Source: Candidatus Levyibacteriota bacterium | GTDB lineage: Bacteria > Patescibacteriota > Microgenomatia > Levybacterales > UBA12049 | Assembly: GCA_023245475.1 (NCBI GenBank) | Contig: JAHFKF010000065.1 | Coordinates: forward strand, 1 to 7,593 | Direction: 5' to 3' | DNA: 7,593 nucleotides | Shown here: positions 5,231 to 7,593 of the stretch, piece after piece | Position numbering within the stretch: position 1 is the first letter of the stretch | How the letters are laid out: every line of letters begins with the position of its first letter | Translations under genes and position numbers: made by a program | Notes under the pieces: generated by a model | What the model was told of the DNA's origin: nothing | What the model saw: only the letters and a program-made list of their open reading frames with translations | The model's database searches: none

Positions 5231-6661
5231 TTACTTTTTCTTGGCTTTTTCTACTGCTTCTTCGATTGTTCCAACCATGTAGAATGCTGATTCAGGGAGA
5301 TTATCGTGTTTACCTTCAAGGATCTCTTTAAATCCGCGTACTGTGTCTTCACGCTTTACATAGACACCTGGTTGTCCTGTAAAGATTTCAGCAACGTGCA
5401 TGTTCTGACTGAGGAATCGTTGCATTTTTCGAGCACGTGCCACTGTCAACTTATCGACGTCTGAGAGTTCATCAATACCTAGGATAGCAATGATGTCTTG
5501 TAAGTCCTTGTAGCGCTGTAAGACCTTCTGAACGCCACGTGCGACGTCATAATGATCTTGTCCTACGATGTTTGCATCAAGGATACGTGATGACGATGAC
5601 AATGGATCAACGGCTGGGTAAAGACCTTGTTCTGCAATTGATCGATCAAGGTTAATCGAACCATCCATGTGAGCGAAGGTTGTTGCTGGTGCTGGATCTG
5701 TGTAATCATCAGCAGGAACGTATACAGCTTGTACTGAGGTGACAGAACCTTTCTTTGTTGAGGTAATTCTTTCCTGCAATTGACCGATTTCGTTTGCAAG
5801 CGTTGGTTGATAGCCCACAGCAGATGGCATTCGTCCAAGAAGTGCTGACACTTCAGCTCCAGCTTGTGCAAATCGGAAGATATTATCAATAAAGAGCAGC
5901 ACGTCTTCACGCTTTTCATCACGGAAGTATTCAGCCATGGTAAGAGCTGTTAATGCGACACGAAGACGGTTTGCTGGTGGTTCATTCATCTGGCCGTATA
6001 CCATGACAGTCTTGTCCATAACTTTTGCTTCGACCATTTCCATCCATAAGTCAGTTCCTTCACGAGTTCTCTCACCTACACCAGCAAATACTGAATGTCC
6101 TTTGTGCTGTACCGCGATGTTTTGGATAAGTTCTTTAACAACAACTGTTTTACCAACACCGGCTCCTCCAAAAATAGCGATTTTTCCACCTTTGGTGAAT
6201 GGAGCGATAAGATCAATGACTTTAATACCTGTTTCAAGAATGTGTGGTTTGGTTTCTTGGTCGGTGAATGCTGGTGGATCTTTGTGGATTGGTTGGTAGT
6301 CAACGCCTTTACTGTCAAATTTTTCTCCGTCGATTGTTTTCCCAAGAACGTTGAAGATTCTTCCAAGGGTTTTGTTACCAACTGGCACTTGCAGTGGAGC
6401 AAAGGTTCGTTTGACTGCGGTTCCTCGTGAAAGTCCATCAGTTGATCCAAAGGCAAGTGCTTTTACTTCATGGTTACCGATTTCGAATTGCACTTCAAGT
6501 GTCAATTCTTCTTTGTTGTGCCCGCCTGCCGGCGAGGCAGGAAGCGTAATGATGAGTGCCTCATAAATTGGTGGAACCTCACCTTCAAAGTATACGTCAA
6601 CAACAGGCCCTTGAATCCTGATTACAATACCGTCTGTTTTCTTTTGTGTTTTTTCTGCCAT
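5231..6661 (-). CDS. atpD: F1F0 ATP synthase subunit beta
   Basis: This is the 476-residue catalytic subunit of F1. All key motifs are present: the Walker A loop GGAGVGKT (165-172), the GERTRE block with catalytic Glu197, the Walker B strand LLFIDN (255-260), ALLGRMPSAVGYQPTL (273-288), and the DELSDVD segment (397-403), the counterpart of the DELSEED lever that pushes on gamma. The enzyme is therefore expected to be active in ATP synthesis or hydrolysis at the membrane. Compared with the Escherichia coli protein, the N-terminal beta-barrel domain has an extra loop at about residues 40-50. Residues 41-47 (PASPAGG) of it are encoded by a GC-rich palindrome. The start follows atpG by 16 nt; upstream AAGAAA is at best a weak ribosome site. 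Confidence 0.97.
   Translation of the reverse strand: MAEKTQKKTDGIVIRIQGPVVDVYFEGEVPPIYEALIITLPASPAGGHNKEELTLEVQFEIGNHEVKALAFGSTDGLSRGTAVKRTFAPLQVPVGNKTLGRIFNVLGKTIDGEKFDSKGVDYQPIHKDPPAFTDQETKPHILETGIKVIDLIAPFTKGGKIAIFGGAGVGKTVVVKELIQNIAVQHKGHSVFAGVGERTREGTDLWMEMVEAKVMDKTVMVYGQMNEPPANRLRVALTALTMAEYFRDEKREDVLLFIDNIFRFAQAGAEVSALLGRMPSAVGYQPTLANEIGQLQERITSTKKGSVTSVQAVYVPADDYTDPAPATTFAHMDGSINLDRSIAEQGLYPAVDPLSSSSRILDANIVGQDHYDVARGVQKVLQRYKDLQDIIAILGIDELSDVDKLTVARARKMQRFLSQNMHVAEIFTGQPGVYVKREDTVRGFKEILEGKHDNLPESAFYMVGTIEEAVEKAKKK
6521..6541 (-). repeat. 21-bp GC-rich palindrome translated inside atpD
   Basis: On the + strand, CCTGCC (6525-6530) and GGCAGG (6536-6541) form a 6-bp stem around GGCGA. 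Read on the minus (coding) strand, the 21 bases match the + strand of the element at 7297-7317 in atpG, with two differences (positions 8 and 19). It encodes PASPAGG, residues 41-47 of the beta subunit, and lies in a loop between beta strands where relatives have only a few residues. Confidence 0.8.
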
Positions 6662-6677
6662 ATTTTATTTCTTGATT

Positions 6678-7544
6678 TTATACTACACCGCCTGCAATAT
6701 CAAGCAGTTCGCTAGTGATTTTTGCTTGTCGTGATTGATTATATTCAAGTTTGAGGTCTTCAATCATATCTTTAGCGTTATTTGTTGCGTTTTGCATAGA
6801 AAGCATTCGTGCCGCTTGTTCCGAAAGGTAACTTTCAATGACTTCTTGATAGATGACCATTTCCATATATCGATTCAACAGATCAGGAAGGAGAGTTTCC
6901 AAATCTGGTTCAAATAGCTGAAACTTATTGGTATTTGCTTCTTCTTTGATTTCACTCGGAACAATCGGCAATAATTGCGTCACTTGAGGTCTTTGGGTAA
7001 AGATAGTCTGGAAATGAGTTGAAATAATTTCGACTTTATCAACTTTGCCGCTGAGGAAGTAGTCGTCAATGATTTTGGTTACTGGATAGACGACGTCAAA
7101 AGAGGGAAGTGTGTTGCCATACGGAAAGGAAGCAACTAATTCTCTACCGACATAGACGACTGTGCCTTCAATTTTTTTGCCGATAGTAACAAAAATATCG
7201 TTTTTGTTATCTCTCTTGAGTACTTCCTTAACGAGGTTTGTGATAAGACCACCACAGAGACCTTTATCAGGGGCAATGACTATGACAAGCGTTTTTCCTG
7301 CCTTGCCGGCAGGCAGGCCAGTGGCGGTAGCTGGTTTTAGATAATTGGTACGTGCATGAGCTTCGACTTTGCTTGTAAGGCTTCTTACGACTTCTGAGAG
7401 CTTCTCTACGTAGGGACGAGAAGACAGTGCAGTAGTTTGTGCTTTTTTAAGCTTTGATGCTGAGATCATTTGCATGGCACGAGTTGTCTTTGAGACGTTT
7501 TGAGCGGTTTTTATTCTTCTTTGTAATTGTAATGTATTTGCCAT
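6678..7544 (-). CDS. atpG: F1F0 ATP synthase subunit gamma
   Basis: This 288-residue protein is the rotating central shaft of F1. The N-terminal helix has the usual RRIKTAQNVSKTTRAMQM (9-26) and ASKLKKAQ (29-36). The Rossmann-like middle starts with LVIVIAPDKGLCGGL (86-100), and the C-terminal helix has SEQAARMLSMQNATNNA (241-257) and YNQSRQAKITSELLDI (268-283). The two terminal helices form the coiled coil inside the alpha/beta ring. Residues 76-83 (GLPAGKAG), just before the first strand of the middle domain, come from a palindromic insert. The gene begins 7 nt after the atpA stop and has no Shine-Dalgarno; the ATG fits the usual gamma N-terminus. Confidence 0.97.
   Translation of the reverse strand: MANTLQLQRRIKTAQNVSKTTRAMQMISASKLKKAQTTALSSRPYVEKLSEVVRSLTSKVEAHARTNYLKPATATGLPAGKAGKTLVIVIAPDKGLCGGLITNLVKEVLKRDNKNDIFVTIGKKIEGTVVYVGRELVASFPYGNTLPSFDVVYPVTKIIDDYFLSGKVDKVEIISTHFQTIFTQRPQVTQLLPIVPSEIKEEANTNKFQLFEPDLETLLPDLLNRYMEMVIYQEVIESYLSEQAARMLSMQNATNNAKDMIEDLKLEYNQSRQAKITSELLDIAGGVV
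7297..7319 (+). repeat. GC-rich palindrome translated inside atpG
   Basis: On the + strand, CCTGCC (7297-7302) and GGCAGG (7312-7317) flank TTGCCGGCA, which itself contains the perfect 8-bp palindrome TGCCGGCA. The whole is a 20-bp palindrome apart from one extra T. It is antisense to atpG and encodes GLPAGKAG, residues 76-83 of gamma. The same sequence occurs in the opposite orientation relative to the gene in atpD (6521-6541). It is far richer in GC than its surroundings. Confidence 0.8.
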
Positions 7545-7551
7545 GGGGACT

Positions 7552-7593
7552 TTAATTTACAAACGTTTTTTTAAATGTAGCGACTACTTTTTT
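7552..7593 (-). CDS. atpA: F1F0 ATP synthase subunit alpha, last 13 codons (rest outside window)
   Basis: From the right edge, the minus strand is open for 13 codons ending in KVVATFKKTFVN and a TAA at 7552-7554. A basic stretch with F-K-K-T-F is typical of alpha subunit C-termini, and atpA is the usual gene immediately before atpG. The stop is 7 nt before the atpG start. The call rests mostly on position in the operon, because so little is visible. Confidence 0.75.
   Translation of the reverse strand, partial: KKVVATFKKTFVN

Noticed and set aside
5937..6299. 120-codon + strand open frame opposite atpD
   Set aside because: It lies fully inside atpD on the other strand. The beta subunit is unmistakable there, and the antisense product has no recognisable features.

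Overview
The window reads like an AT-rich bacterial genome of the Candidate Phyla Radiation (Patescibacteria, perhaps Microgenomates-like). This placement is an inference. It rests on the compact gene layout, the general lack of Shine-Dalgarno sequences, a tRNA without an encoded CCA, divergent surface-polysaccharide genes, and short GC-rich palindromes sitting in frame inside conserved genes. The genetic code looks standard: TGA ends two genes, and the glycine- and tryptophan-containing ATP synthase genes have no internal TGA.

Left part, + strand (1-3015): a surface-polysaccharide cluster. It holds the C-terminal end of a family 2 glycosyltransferase, a polytopic GT-C type glycosyltransferase, and an O-antigen ligase/polymerase-like membrane protein. 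The genes overlap or abut (an 8-nt overlap at 299-306 and an ATGA junction at 1840-1843), so they are probably one transcript. An in-frame TGA at 392-394 separates a 31-codon membrane segment from the GT-C gene and may mark a broken N-terminus. The cluster ends in a 20-nt convergent overlap with the next gene.

Middle part, - strand (2996-4395): a good sigma70-type promoter (4367-4395) drives tRNA-Thr(CGT). A nucleoside 2-deoxyribosyltransferase-like gene starts 15 nt after the tRNA. Then come a 75-bp palindromic repeat that can fold as a cloverleaf and a signal-anchored protein with two Ig-like domains. Between the tRNA and the ATP synthase genes lies about 400 bp of AT-rich sequence with no confident gene, though it holds short coding-like fragments.

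Right part, - strand (4791-7593): the end of the F1 ATP synthase operon in the order atpA (last 13 codons only), atpG, atpD, atpC, with gaps of 7, 16 and 14 nt. All key ATPase motifs are intact. The most striking feature is that atpG and atpD each carry a copy of the same roughly 21-bp GC-rich palindrome, in opposite orientations. Both are translated in frame as extra residues in loops. A different palindrome is translated inside the GT-C gene. Together with the cloverleaf repeat, the window therefore holds three kinds of palindromic element in 7.6 kb, three of the four copies inside coding sequence.
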